Both the position numbers and the translations under genes were made by a program. Below, piece after piece: positions 34,774 through 46,619 of a stretch of 64,000 nucleotides of DNA (position 1 is its first letter; each line of letters starts with the position of its first letter). Below the pieces are notes generated by a model, which worked only from the letters and a program-made list of their open reading frames with translations, was not told where the DNA came from and searched no databases. The DNA comes from Cryptomeria japonica (taxonomy: Eukaryota > Streptophyta > Pinopsida > Cupressales > Cupressaceae): the NCBI RefSeq assembly GCF_030272615.1, contig NC_081413.1, positions 558,397,136-558,461,135 on the forward strand, given 5' to 3'.

Positions 34774-35750
34774 ATGGAGGATTCCAAATTCAAGGTCGAA
34801 AACTTTAATGGCCAGAATTATCAGTTATGGAAAATACAGATGGAGGATTACCTGTATCAAAAGGATTTGTGGCGGCCATTGGAAGGAAAGGCAAAGAAAG
34901 CGACCACAATGTCAGATGAAGAGTGAGACATTTTAGATAGAAAGACACTAGGATCCATTCGATTGTGCCTTGCACTGTCTATAGCTTTCAATATAACAGA
35001 AGCAAAAAAAACTATAGATTTGATGGCAACATTGGCTAAGTTGTATGAGAAACCCTCAGCTTCGAATAAGGTATTTCTTATGAAGCGTTTGTTTAAATTG
35101 AAAATGAGTGAGGGAGGATCTGTAGCGGAGCACTTAAATGAATTTAAAACAATTACGAGTCAATTATCTTCGGTTAAAATTACTTTTGCAGAAGAGGTTA
35201 GGGCTCTCTTGATTTTATGTTCTTTGCCAGAAAGCTGGAATAGCTTGGTTATGACTGTAAGTAACTCTGTCTCTGGTAAAAATACTTTGATATTTGATGA
35301 TATTGTTGGTGTTATCCTAAGCGAGGAAATGTGAAGGAAAAGTACAGGTGAGACTCCAACATCATCAAGTAGTGTTTTGAATGTGGAGAACAGAGGAAGA
35401 TCAAAGGAAAGAGGAAAAGGCCCTGGGAATGAGAAGTCATGAGGGAAGTCAAAGAAAGGACGCTCTCAATCTAGAGGAAAGAAAGATTGCTGGTACTGCG
35501 GAAAGCTTGGTCATCTAAAGAAAGACTGTTGGTCTTGGAAAAACAAAGGAGACAAAAATGAAAATGACATTAATGAAGCTAATATTGCAAGTAATACTTT
35601 ACAAGATGCTTTAATCTTATATTTGGATAATGTTAATGATTTTTGGGTAATAGATTCTGGGGCTTCATTTCATGCTACACCCCATAGAAAATATTTTCTA
35701 GATTATGTTCAAGGTGATTTTGGACAGGTATATTTGGGTGATGATGAGTG
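34774..35750 (+). pseudogene. Copia Gag and protease, broken
   Basis: It begins MEDSKFKVENFNGQNYQLWK at 34,774, the classic copia Gag start. A TGA at 34,924 interrupts it, and the frame resumes at 34,963 with the UBN2-type Gag core (KLKMSEGGSVAEHLNEFKTI; LLILCSLPESWNSLVMT). A basic stretch leads to an intact zinc knuckle, CWYCGKLGHLKKDC, at about 35,491-35,532. The protease motif DFWVIDSGASFHATP lies near 35,640-35,690. TGA at 35,333 and 35,441 and a frameshift near 35,750 break the polyprotein. Confidence 0.9.
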
Positions 35751-38699
35751 AGCCCTGTCAAATTGTTGGAAAAGGAAAGATAAAGATCAAGTTGTAGAAT
35801 GGAAATGACTGGTTTCTGCATGAGGTAAGACATGTTCCTAACTTAAGAAGAAATTTAATTTCTCTAGGGCAACTAGGTAGTGAAGGTTGCATAGTTACCT
35901 TCTCAGACAATATCTGGAAGGTCACTAAAGGATCATTAGTAGTAGCTAAAGGTGTGAAGGTAGGCACATTATATCTGTGTACTGGTAACACTTACTCTAC
36001 ACTAGCTGCTACAGATAAAGTTACTGCAGGGACAACAACAATAGATGTTGCAAGAACAGATTCGATAATGTGGCACCATAGGCTTGGGCACATGAGTGAG
36101 AAAGGGATGAAAACCCTTCACTCCAAAAATCTATTGCCAGGACTAAAGAAGATTGATTTAGAGTTCTGTGAAAACTGTGTTTATGGTAAACAAAAAAGAG
36201 TCAGATTTCTCAAGGTTGGGAAAGAGAAGAAGAGTGAGAAGTTAGAGCTTGTGCATTCAGATGTATGGGGATTGGCTCAGGTATCATCTCTTGGTGGATC
36301 TTCTTATTATGTTATTTTTATTGATGACTCAACCATAAAAACATGGGTATATTTCCTAAAACAAAAATTAGATGTTTTTGAAACTTTTAAGAAATAGAAA
36401 GCTTTGGTTGAGAATGAGACAGGAAAAAAGTTGAAGTGTCTCAGATCAGATAATGGAGGTGAGTATTGCAGCAAAGCATTTGAAGATTAATGCTCCTTAA
36501 ATGGGATTCAAAAGTAGAAGACAGTTTCAGGAACTCCACAGGAAAATGGTGTGTTAGAGAGAATGAATAGGACTATCATGGAACGCGCGAGCATGAGATT
36601 GCATGCTGGATTGCCCTTACATTTTTGGGCAGATGTTGTACGTACTGCTGTCTATTTGATAAATAGAGGACCTTCAACCCTTTTGGATGGTGGTATTCCA
36701 GAGGAGGCATGGACTGGTAAAAAGGTAAATTATTCTTTTTTGAAAACCTTTGGTTGTGAAGCTTTTGTTTCATGTTGATAAAGAAAACATAACCAAGCTA
36801 GATGCTAAATCTCAGAAATGTACCTTCATTGGATATGGGATACATGAATATGGCTATCGGTTATGGGATTTTGAAAATAAGAAAATAATTAGAAGTAGAG
36901 ATTTTATATTCAATGAGAAGGTTATGTATAAAGAATAGATGCAGGAAAAGAAGCATGAATAAGACAAACAAGAATATGTGGTGTTGGATGAGATTTCTAA
37001 AAATGAAATGCAACAGGTACCCGATGCTCAGCAACAACAGATTGTCCCACAAACTCCTACAAGTGTTAGACGTTCTACAAGGTCAAGTAGACCCCCTGAA
37101 AGATTTTCTCCTTCTTTGTATTCTATTTTATTAACTAATTCTGGTGAACCAAAAGAATATGAAGAAGCAATGCAAGTGGATGCCAAACAATAGTGGGAGC
37201 TAGGCATGAAAGAGGAGATGGACTCCTTGATGAAAAATAAGACTTGGGACTTAGTCCCTTTACCTGCAGAAAAAAGAGCTTTGCCTAACAAATGAGTTTA
37301 TAGGCCGAAGGAGGAGGAAGGAGGTCAAAAAAGATATAAGGCCAGACTTGTGGTAAAAGGTTTTGCACAGAAAAATGGTATATAATATGATGAAATATTT
37401 TCTCCAGTTGTAAAAATGACTTCAATTAGAACTATACTTAGTCTTGTGGCTGCAGATGATTTACATCTTGAACAATTAGATGTCAAAATAGCTTTTCGCC
37501 ATGAGGATTTGGAGGAGGAAATTTACATGTTGCAACCACAAGGATATGAGGTCAAAGGTAAGGAGAACTTGGTGTGCAGGTTGAAGAAAAGTTTGTATGG
37601 CCTAAAGCAAGCACCCCAACAATGGTATTTAAAATTTGATAGTTTCATGGCTGAACACAGTTATCATAGATGACATTCTGATCATTGTGTATATTTTAAG
37701 AGATTGGATAATGGCAGTTATATTATCCTATTGCTTTATGTTGATGACATGCTTGTTGCTGGGTCTAACATGCAACATATAAATGAGCTTAAACAGAAAT
37801 TAGCCAGGTCATTTTCTATGAAGGATTTGGGTGCAGCTAAGCAAATTCTCGGTATGAGGATTACACGGGACAAAAAAAATAGAACCTTGAATTTGTCCCA
37901 AAGTGAGTATATAAAGAAGATGTTGAAAAGATTTAACATGCAGGATGCAAAAGCAATTAGTATACCTTTGGCCAGTCATTTCAAATTGACTAAAGAGATG
38001 TGCCCAAAGGCACAGGAAGAGGTAAATAAAATGTCTAACATCCTGTATTCATCAGTTGTTGGCAGTCTGATGTATGCAATGGTATGCACAAGGCCAGATA
38101 TTGCACATGCAGTGGGAGTTATGAGCAGGTTTATGAGTAATCTGGGTATGGAACATTGGAATGCTGTGAAATGGATTCTTCGATATTTGAAAGGAACTAC
38201 TATGAAGGTATTATGTTTCAAAGGATCTAATGCTACTTTGAGTGGATTTGTTGACTCTGATCTGGCAGGTGATATTGATTCACGGAGGAGTACTACAGGG
38301 TATGTTTTTACTATAGGGGGAACTGCAGTCAGTTGGATTTCTAGGTTGCAAAAGGTTGTTCCACTTTCAACCACTGAAGTTGAGTATGTTATTGCTACAG
38401 AAGCCAGCAAGGAGATGATTTGGTTACAATGATTTCTGAAGGAATTGGGTCAGACACAAGAGGATCGCCCATTGTATACTGATAGTCAGAGTGCCATTTA
38501 TCTTGCGAAGAACTCTTCTTTTCATTCAAGGACAATGCATATTCAACTCAGGTACCACTTCATCCAGACTGTTTTGGAGGAGGATCAGTTACGGCTTGAG
38601 AAGATTCACAGAAGTGAGAATCCTGCCGATATGTTCACGAAGGCTGTTCCACAGGAGAAGCTGATTTCTTCATCAGTTTCTGTTGGTGTTCTTGATTGA
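35751..38699 (+). pseudogene. Copia Pol: integrase, RT, RNase H, broken
   Basis: After the frameshift, the pre-integrase H-H-C-C zinc finger is present (WHHRLGHMS ... CENCVYGKQ, 36,070-36,190). The DDE core follows, with VHSDVWG at about 36,250, SDNGGEYC near 36,450 (split by stops at 36,397 and 36,488) and PQENGVLERMNRT at 36,540. A frameshift at about 36,775 precedes FIGYGIHEYGYRLWD. RT runs 37,300-38,150 with KARLVVKGFAQ, QLDVKIAFRHEDLEEEIYM, SLYGLKQAPQQWY and the catalytic LLYVDDMLVAGSN (37,730-37,770). RNase H spans 38,230-38,640 with VDSDLAGD, PLSTTEVEY and ENPADMFTK. About eight disabling changes are visible. Confidence 0.92.
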
Positions 38700-38779
38700 T
38701 AATTGTGGAATTTATACCAGTCGAGTCCCAATGTTTATCCAGTGGATGCTGCAAGTACAGTGGTGTCATCTAGTATTAG

Positions 38780-38834
38780 TCTCCAAGTGGGAGATTGTTT
38801 GGTGTGGAGCTTGATCAGTCTCCAAGTGGGAGAT
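38780..38834 (+). promoter_or_regulatory. Duplicated polypurine tract region
   Basis: The sequence before the 3' LTR, TCTCCAAGTGGGAGATTGTT, occurs twice, at 38,779-38,798 and 38,818-38,837. The second copy ends inside the LTR start. AAGTGGGAGAT is the likely plus-strand primer. Confidence 0.8.
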
Positions 38835-39145
38835 TGTTGATATGTGGTGACTGATCAACAAAGTACTATACACTCAGCATGTATCCTCGCCGACTTTGGT
38901 TGTTGCCCTAAAAACACATGTTATAAGCAGCTGAGATGCTTAAGGCATTGTGAGGTTGATGTACTGTTTTTGTTGGATAATAAGAAAGATTGGATGATTG
39001 TGTATGGTGGACGTAACCCATTTTGGGTGAACCACATTAAATCTTTGTGTTATCTGTGTCCTGTTTTATTCCTTTATATTTTGTATTTAGATATGCATAT
39101 AATTGTTAGTTCATATTTGCTTCGGATCTGCTTGAAATCCTAACA
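38835..39145 (+). repeat. 3' LTR of the copia element
   Basis: A 311-bp LTR matching 34,343-34,713 apart from a ~60-bp deletion after GTACTATACACTCAGCA. It is followed by the target duplication ATAGC. Confidence 0.95.
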
Positions 39146-39150
39146 ATAGC

Positions 39151-39590
39151 ATACATTGACAATATATCAAAACAAAGACCCCAAAAATGTGCAAATGATT
39201 TTAGATGGTTAAATTTGATGCTTTGAATGTTGAAATGAGATCACATTAGTGAGAACGAATCTCTAAATTACAATCTTGTCTTGAAACCCATGATCCTATT
39301 TGATTGCCAATGATCAAATATGTGATTCAAAAATCAACATTTAAAAATTATCCTCCACAAGATATCTAACCCAAAATGTGTGATATTCAAAAATGCCTTT
39401 GGGATATTTCTATAATAAAGTGTGGAAGTATACTAATTTCTCTCTTATATATTGATCAAGCCCCTATCAGTTGTTGTTCACAAGATTCGAAGACAAGTAT
39501 TTTGAGACCTACCTACATGGAGATTCTAGCAAAAGTAGTTGTGCCTTTTGGAGAATGTTAGAGTTTTAAAAAATGAAAGTGCAACTAAGA
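39151..39590. other. No gene seen
   Basis: This is the continuation of the sequence interrupted by the copia insertion (joins 34,254-34,342). No motif-bearing frames. Confidence 0.45.
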
Positions 39591-39932
39591 GTGAAGATGG
39601 GGATGTTGCAACAACATATGAGAAAGAGGTAAAGATTATTCTTCTAATTTTATTAGAGATGAAATGCAAACAAGAGAAGAGATGAAAGGAAAATTAGTGG
39701 TAAAGGATGTAAAGTATGGGAAAGAAGTGGATTGGAAATAATAGCTTCCAAGAAAGAAAAAGGAAAAGATTTTTATAGAATCTAGACAAGAAGACAATAT
39801 ACATACAATAAGTATCTAGTACAATGGGAATGACTAGTACAAAATGAAAAAAATATAAATTATAGAATAGGGATTATCACAAGTTTTAGGAGAGTAACTC
39901 ATAGGAGTTGAGCTTTTTCAATTAGAGGAGAA
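39590..39932 (+). pseudogene. Gypsy Pol C-terminus with chromodomain, remnant
   Basis: Read across frames, it shows the end of a chromovirus Pol: a basic KKTIYIQ-like run, then KYLVQWE (39,808-39,829), and a downstream stretch equivalent to the chromodomain C-terminus. A purine tract AGAGGAGAA (39,924-39,932) serves as PPT directly before an LTR start. Upstream parts of the element are absent, probably displaced by later insertions. Confidence 0.6.
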
Positions 39933-41640
39933 TGATGTAGGAACTTCTAGAGGTCATAACTTTTGACTCGAAAGTCCGATTGAGTTGAAATTTGGTGTGT
40001 AGAAGCATCTCAAAGAGTTGAACACAATTCCAATATATATATATTTTTCAGTTGGAGTATGTATAGACACTATTTTGGGACCATTTTTATTCATTTGGGG
40101 CCTCAAATTGAATTTTTTGTAGTTTTTTTTTAATATTCCCAACTTTTATTTTTTCTATTTTAAAAAAAATCTTAATCCAATTAGATTAGAAAGATGACAA
40201 TTAGTCCTAATTTAGTTAGTTTCAAATGATTAGAAACTTCCATAGCCATGTGAATAAACATGCAAAATTACCCAAAAATGCAAATTAAGAAAACTGTTAA
40301 AAATTGTCATTAAGTGTAATTTTTGAATTTGTACTTAAAAAGAAGTTTGTTTTTCAATTTTATAGTAAAATGAAATGAAAATGAATTATAATTGAATTTT
40401 TTTTATAAGTTTGTTTTTTATTTTATTTTTTGTCAATAATAATCAATTGTTCTATGTTGTGAATAATTAGCTACATCAAAAGCTAACATACTATCATCCT
40501 TTATTTTCTTTATATTTTGATTGGATGATGCATAATTAGTTCCACATAATGAATTATGAAACTGGGGTTCTTGGGAATGCTTTTAAATATGGATATCTAT
40601 ACCGTATTTTGGATGAATTTGACACCCAAGCTAATGGTATGATAATCATATTCTAGAAATCTTATCCTTAATGTGGGACTTCAAATTTTGAAAATGGAGA
40701 ACACAATCAAACTCAAGATCCCATTCAAAGAAAAATATTATAAATGCAATTGCATCTAATATGTGTGAAAGTTTGAAATGATGGCATGCACATATAGATA
40801 AATGATAGAGTGATTAGACAAAAGGATGGTCTTAGTATTTCATCGTCAAACCAACCTAGATTGAGTATTAAATCAACATATCTATCAACATGACTAAAGT
40901 GAGTCTAAAGCTAGAGTGGATAAGTATGAAGTATCAACTTATTTTAGCTAAATATAATCATCATGTTGTCATCATAAGTAAGTGTATAAGTATGTCATTA
41001 GAAAAATCATATGTAAATGTGTAAGTATGCACTTATTTTCACTGCATTTTCTTGTGTGAATATAGTAGGGAGGACATCTTAATTTTTTTCTAAGTTTTAA
41101 GGTGACCCATATTAAAAATGTCTTTGAAATTATTACTTAAACGCCTAAAATTTAACAAAACAACCTTGCAAGAGTGCCAAAGCTTTATTGTCCTAGTTTA
41201 GGTTCAACTAAATAAATCTAATGTTATAGAAAAAAGCAATAAGTTCTAGAGAATTTATCATGCCCTCTTATAAGAGACTTAACAACCTCTCAAGCCCACC
41301 AAATACAATGGAAGACATTAGAACTAGATGATTAGTAGTGAATTTTACAAACAATAGATCATGTGGAGGGAATCTTTTCCACTACTTACATTTTTTTGCA
41401 AAATTACAAGATTGACATTTTCCTTACAAAAGAATTCCAAACATGTCTATTTTAGAAATCTTGTCATTTGAAAAAAAAAGTTCCTCAATTTTTTAGATCT
41501 CATATACTTTTTGAAAATCCAAGTAGATGCATAATATATGCTAACTATAGACACCTAAAAATGTCTCGTTAATCAAACACTAATTATTCATCCTAATTAT
41601 TTAATTAAGCTAATCTATCTATTAATCAATTCATCATCAA
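39933..41640 (+). repeat. Gypsy LTR start and adjoining AT-rich sequence
   Basis: It begins TGATGTAGGAACTTCTAG right after the PPT, so at least the first several hundred bases are a gypsy 3' LTR. The LTR end could not be located. From about 40,600 to 41,640 the sequence is AT-rich and featureless up to the retroposon insertion. Confidence 0.45.
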
Positions 41641-43387
41641 ACCTCTTTCTCATTTTTTTTTTTTGATCGGTAAAAGGCTGAAGCCAAAATATTTTATTAA
41701 ATTATAAACAAGATTACATTCTTCGCTCAGTGCGGGTGCTGGTAGGAAAGAGTGGAGAGGAGAAAACCTCCGACCTTGCCCGTGACATTAAGTCCAGTTA
41801 AATAATGGATCTAAAACTCAACAACAGTTATAATTACATCATAACCTTTTGAATCTTTCTTTCTGGATTAAGCATACTCTTACAGGTACAAGTGTTTTTC
41901 TCATCTAATTTTTGTAGTGTAAGTTTCCCATCATGGGAATGCTCTTGTCAACATGTTGCCTTCAATATCACTAGTATCTTTCCTCATTTATCTTGACTCC
42001 TAGACTTTCTACTAGCTCTGTCACCTGCAAAATAATCTCAACACAACCCTACAACATACCACTTCATGATTTGTTAGCCCAATTATGTATAAACAAATAA
42101 TTTTCATATAACATGGTTTGCAGAACACTTTCCACTACTGCTATTACAACCATGACATCTTTTATATTGAGACAACAAAGAAATCCTTTTAATGTTGACT
42201 GCAAGATGAAATATTACCCAGGCTACAATAGCATTGTGAGAAGTGACCCTGCCGTGATTGTCAAATAGATCATTAAAAAAGCCTTGTATATCATTAGTTC
42301 CAGGATAACACCTTTTATATCATTAATTCAAACAAAATATTAACATAGCAAGTGCCTGAAAAGAAATGATAATCTATCCCCCCTAAAGAGCTGAAATTCC
42401 ATATCACTCATCCACAACAAGTTTCAATCTTATTTAATTTCTGTTAACAAGAGATTTCATTTTCTTTCCACAAAGGATGACCTCCAGATCCTTTCCAAAG
42501 ACTATGTGTGTGAAGCTATATGCATATGTGTGTGAAGGGTCTCAGTCCCAGAGTACCAACCTGTGTGAATCATCAAGAAAGTTTTAAAACAACTGTTCAA
42601 CCTTATACTACGGTTACCTTGGTTCCTAAGAGAACCAAGCCATAACCATAAGTAGGTTTGATGATTATATTATTTATTTTTCAAAATTAGCCATAAATTC
42701 ATCGTGAGATGGAAAATACTAAAGGGCAGATAGAGATGTCTGATTTTAAACCCGAGGGCTTCCTTCATAAGGCTTATCAACAAACTACAAATGTCTGATA
42801 GTTATTAAAATGAATCCCAGTCCCAGGTCTATCAAACCAGTCTCAGAGAATTAGTAAAAGTAGCGACAATCCCCGCCTACCTCTACCTATACATATATAC
42901 ACATATTTATATATATCTTTGTATACATATATACATATATAAAAAGGGAAAGAGCTTTGACTCAGAGTAGAGATAGGCAAGCAGGGGATCGCTCTAGAGT
43001 AAGCACCGAGAGGATGAATAAACCACATTTTGATAACAACTGTATGGATCTATATATTCACAAAATTATCTGCTTAAACCCACAAGCAGGACCTGCTAAA
43101 TCACCCATATCTTTATCATGCAGAATTCTAAGAATGCATCCAAATCAGAGCAGATAATTAAATAAATTTAATGCGAGAAGAATACAAAGCTGGATACAGA
43201 GCAACTTAATAACATAGCTAAGCTAAATATAATATTAACCTAAACATCCAAATGTTTGTATCACTTATATCAAAACTAAAAGTATAAGCAATCATTAAGT
43301 ATCAAAGGATTCCAGTTGGAGCCACGAGAGACGATAAAGTAAACCAAAAAGAAACATAAAAACTATTCTACAAATAGGGATTAAGTC

Positions 43388-44008
43388 CTAGGACTTAGGA
43401 GAATCCCGACTCCTTCTCGACCAAACCTTACTTGCCGTCGTCCCTGAACTAACAGGGGGTTCACCTAGACTGGAGGCAGGGCTGGAGGAGGGGATCTCCA
43501 TATCATCGATGACTACTTCAATGTCTTTTGCCTCGAGATAGTTATCCAACCATCTATTACAGGGTAGTTTTTTAACATGCAGAAGCCACATAAGAAAGAA
43601 AAAATTCCTCTGCCTTATTGGATTATAGGCCGCAAAGGCAACCTCATCTTCTATTTCCAAGATTGGAAATCTTGGCACCGATTTGTTTTTCCATATGAAT
43701 CTGTCATAGTTGGGAGGCTTAGGAATAGTTAAATCCTCATCCACATTGATGACAACCCTACCCAGTTCACCCAACAGTTCCTTCTTAAAGACACTTCTGC
43801 ATAATTTCACAACCACCTCCCTATCCCTCTCAAAGTGCATGGTCATTGCTAGAAGCATTGCAGCTATATCAGAGTTAGCCCTAGTGCAGTCATCATTCTT
43901 AATATACTCTTCCCCTAATAATTTCTTGACCGCCTGAACAACCAAGACATTTGGGAAGATAAGAATTCCTTTCAATCTATCTTCTTTGATGTCCCCTGTA
44001 AATGCCAT
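43388..44008 (-). CDS. Unrecognised ORF, copy B, inside a retroposon
   Basis: An uninterrupted frame of 206 residues starts at ATG 44,008 (MAFTGDIKEDRLKG). A stop lies just upstream at 44,027-44,029, so no longer start exists. I do not recognise the family; copy A at 33,263-34,003 is its homologue. Visible features: an alpha-helical, charged N-terminal half (VVQAVKKLLGEEY, AMLLAMTMHFERDREVVVKL), an acidic VDEDLTIPKPP turn, RFPILEIEDEVAFAAYN, then an aromatic hydrophobic NFFFLMWLLHV stretch too short and mixed to call a membrane helix, and a Ser/Pro/Arg-rich tail. There are no catalytic motifs, zinc fingers or targeting signal. Being open while its homologue is broken suggests a young insertion or retained function. 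It could be a retrocopied host gene or an element-encoded protein. Confidence 0.6.
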   Translation of the reverse strand: MAFTGDIKEDRLKGILIFPNVLVVQAVKKLLGEEYIKNDDCTRANSDIAAMLLAMTMHFERDREVVVKLCRSVFKKELLGELGRVVINVDEDLTIPKPPNYDRFIWKNKSVPRFPILEIEDEVAFAAYNPIRQRNFFFLMWLLHVKKLPCNRWLDNYLEAKDIEVVIDDMEIPSSSPASSLGEPPVSSGTTASKVWSRRSRDSPKS

Positions 44009-44434
44009 TTGTTGCTTAAGCCCCAACTAGCCTCAACAGTGTATCCATAATGAGCTCAACTCACTCAGATCACCAGACAACCCCGATTATACTGGGATAA
44101 CCGACTGCTCTATAGAGGAGGATAAACAAAGCCATTACTATATTAATTGTGTTTTGAAAGGCGCCGTAAAATACAACTCAACTATCTTGAAAAAGGACCA
44201 ATTTGATCGCTTAAGAGTGTCAAAGGGGGAGGAATGAAGCATCACGATGCAAAGAAAATGGTGAAATATGATCTCCAAGATCAAGGTAATTAATACCGCA
44301 GGCGCTAATTGAGCTCCCTGTGCACTAGTCATAGCTAGTGCACACGACAAGGAAGGTCACATCAACGTTGCTGTATATGCCGCTAGAATAGAGATTTTAA
44401 TTTGAGTAGAAGAGAAGGCTATGCAAAACAACTT

Positions 44435-44439
<5 letters not shown>

Positions 44440-44506
<67 letters not shown>

Positions 44507-44660
44507 ACATATGTATACATATGTATATATGTATACATATGTATATATGTATACATATGTATATATGTATACATATGTATATATGTATATATATGTATAT
44601 ATACATATGTATATAAATACATATATACATATGTATATATATACATATATACATATGTAT

Positions 44661-44702
<42 letters not shown>

Positions 44703-44821
44703 ATGTATATATATGTATATATGTATATATTTATGTATATATGTATATATGTATATGCATATGCATATGTATATGTATATATATGTATATGTATATGTGT
44801 ATGTATATGTATATATGTATA

Positions 44822-44857
<36 letters not shown>

Positions 44858-44941
44858 CAAATGCTCAAACAAATCGATGAGAATATATATATACCTATAA
44901 ACATATATATCTATGATTATATACCACTATATATCTATTAG

Positions 44942-44997
<56 letters not shown>

Positions 44998-45056
44998 CTA
45001 TATATATCTGTATATATGTATATGTCTATATATGTTTATATATACATGTATCTATA
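44440..45056. repeat. TA/TG/ATGTATAC-type microsatellite block
   Basis: Pure (TA)n at 44,446-44,502, then an ordered ~18-bp pattern of CATATGTATA/TATGTATA to 44,640, then more TATG variants. (GT) runs lie at 44,822-44,836 and 44,958-44,994. All long open frames here (Tyr-Ile-His/Cys polymers on both strands) are artefacts of the repeat. It occupies the 5' end of the retroposon. Confidence 0.95.
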
Positions 45057-45073
45057 TATTTACCTCTTTCTCA

Positions 45074-46099
45074 AATATTAATTATTTAATTAATTATGAT
45101 TTATCCCTTAATTAAATAATCTTTATTATTTAACTAATCCCGTTTCTAATAATTAAATAATTTCATTTAAATTATTTAAGTTAATTCATTCATTCCTCCA
45201 ATCCCCAAATTCAAATTTCAATTAATTTCATCTAATTCCAAATCATCAAATTAAAATTTCACCAAATTTGAATTTCAATGAATTTTAGTAAATTTCATGT
45301 GCATTTTAACATTCGAAAATCCAAAATAAAATCCAAATTGAAAATGAAAATCAAATTCAACTTCAAAATCCTACATCACATGTTGAAATCATATCTAATT
45401 GATCAAATCGGTTAACTAATTAGTTAACTCAATTAACTCACTAATCACCCCTTTTCACTCCAAATCACCTTTTCTGATTGATCAATCAATCCACTTATCT
45501 CTCCAATCCATTCAGTCATCACCCCAATCTATCCAGTCAACTGGCTAATCTATTCAGTTCACTATCTAATCTATCTAGTTGATTACTCAATCAAATGAGT
45601 TAACAAGTCAATCAATCTAAGTTAACAAATCAATCAACTCTGTCAACTGATCAATCTAAATCAGTTCACTCTCAGTCAGAACTTGAGTTCAAAATCCCTC
45701 CCCATTTCTCTCGAAAATCTATTTAAACAAGATCATTTTCTCAAATCAAGCTAGAATCTAGAATCCATAATCATAGATCACACTCTTCAAAACAAATCTT
45801 TATGTAGGAATCCCAGTGCAATACCTGAGAGCCACCTACACCAACAATTTGGAGAAGAACAATAGAAGCACAAATCTGGAATAGGTAGTTTGAATTTATT
45901 TAATTCCTTCAATTCTAGTATTTATTCTATTTCCTTGTGTTTGATTTTAGCTAGATTAGTTTAAGGATTTGTGATTGTCCTTATTTCCTAATTAGCTTAG
46001 TTTAATGTTTTCAAGCATGAAAACATTTGGTGAACCTGATGTGAACTGAGTTTTTGATCTATTTTTCTTGTGATTTGTACGTATTGTACGGAACAGGAA
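45074..46099. other. AT-rich low-complexity flank, no gene
   Basis: Rich in AATTAATTA and in short CAATC/CTAATC words (45,400-45,700); it shows no coding frame. Confidence 0.5.
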
Positions 46100-46101
46100 A
46101 A

Positions 46102-46230
46102 TATGATGCACAATTACATTGACAGAAATTCACAATTGTTCATTTTGATGTGCAATTGTCATTACATTAGTTCTCAATTGTAGTTATATTAATTCACAAT
46201 TATTCTTTCTGATTTGCAATTGTATGCATA
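46102..46230. repeat. Diverged 22-bp minisatellite, block 1
   Basis: Around five or six degenerate units centred on CAATTG or CAATTA (for example TTCACAATTGTTCATTTTG) are spaced 19-23 bp apart. They match the better-preserved block at 46,620-46,787. Confidence 0.65.
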
Positions 46231-46619
46231 GGTCAAAATTTCATTTTTGATTATCGTTTCTATTTTTCTGGCATTTGTGCTGCTAACCCAAAAAATATTT
46301 CAATTCTGGAAAAATAATTTTTCTGGCATGAAATGTCTCTAACCTCATGGCAGGAAGGGTGACATTCAAAATTTCAGGTACCAGAAGAAGGAAAGAGGAT
46401 AGAAGGCAACAAAAAGCCTACCAGTACATCAAAAAACAGAAGAGAAACTCTGGATTTGGAAAGAAGAGGAAGCCATGAATCAATACTAATAGACCATACA
46501 CAAGATCCTGAAGAAATTTAACGTTTATGACGACATTGCTGTCCTAGGCCACCTTGTTTTGGATGATTTCCTCCAAATCCGACTTCTATCTCCTGTCTTT
46601 TCATTATGTGATTAACCAG

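Larger units (their letters stand above)
34343..39145 (+). mobile_element. Full-length Ty1-copia retrotransposon with TSD
   Basis: Both LTRs begin TGTTGATATGTGGTGACTG and end CCTAACA. The flanking 5-bp target duplication is ATAGC (34,338-34,342 and 39,146-39,150), exact. PBS, Gag, protease, integrase, RT, RNase H and PPT follow in copia order over 4.8 kb. Stops and at least one frameshift mean it cannot act alone, though reading frames are much better preserved than in the gypsy elements here. Confidence 0.97.
41653..45061 (-). mobile_element. Poly(A)-tailed retroposon with perfect 12-bp TSD
   Basis: The 3' end is on the left: a T12 run (41,653-41,664) on the plus strand is the A-tail of a minus-strand insert. 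Preceding it in sense direction are TTTTACCGATC and TTTTGGCTTCAGCC, a LINE-type tail. The target duplication ACCTCTTTCTCA is present at 41,641-41,652 and, exactly, at 45,062-45,073. Removing 41,653-45,073 rejoins AT-rich sequence of uniform character. The insert contains the unknown ORF at 43,388-44,008 and ends at its 5' side in long TA/TG microsatellite. No reverse transcriptase is present, so it was presumably mobilised in trans by a LINE. Confidence 0.85.

Noticed and set aside
37976-38410. 144-residue minus-strand ORF
   Set aside because: It is the antisense shadow of the copia reverse transcriptase/RNase H.
44357-44941. Long open frames of Tyr/Ile/His/Cys on both strands
   Set aside because: They are read out of TA/TG/ATGTATAC microsatellite; all frames stay open because the repeat lacks stop codons.
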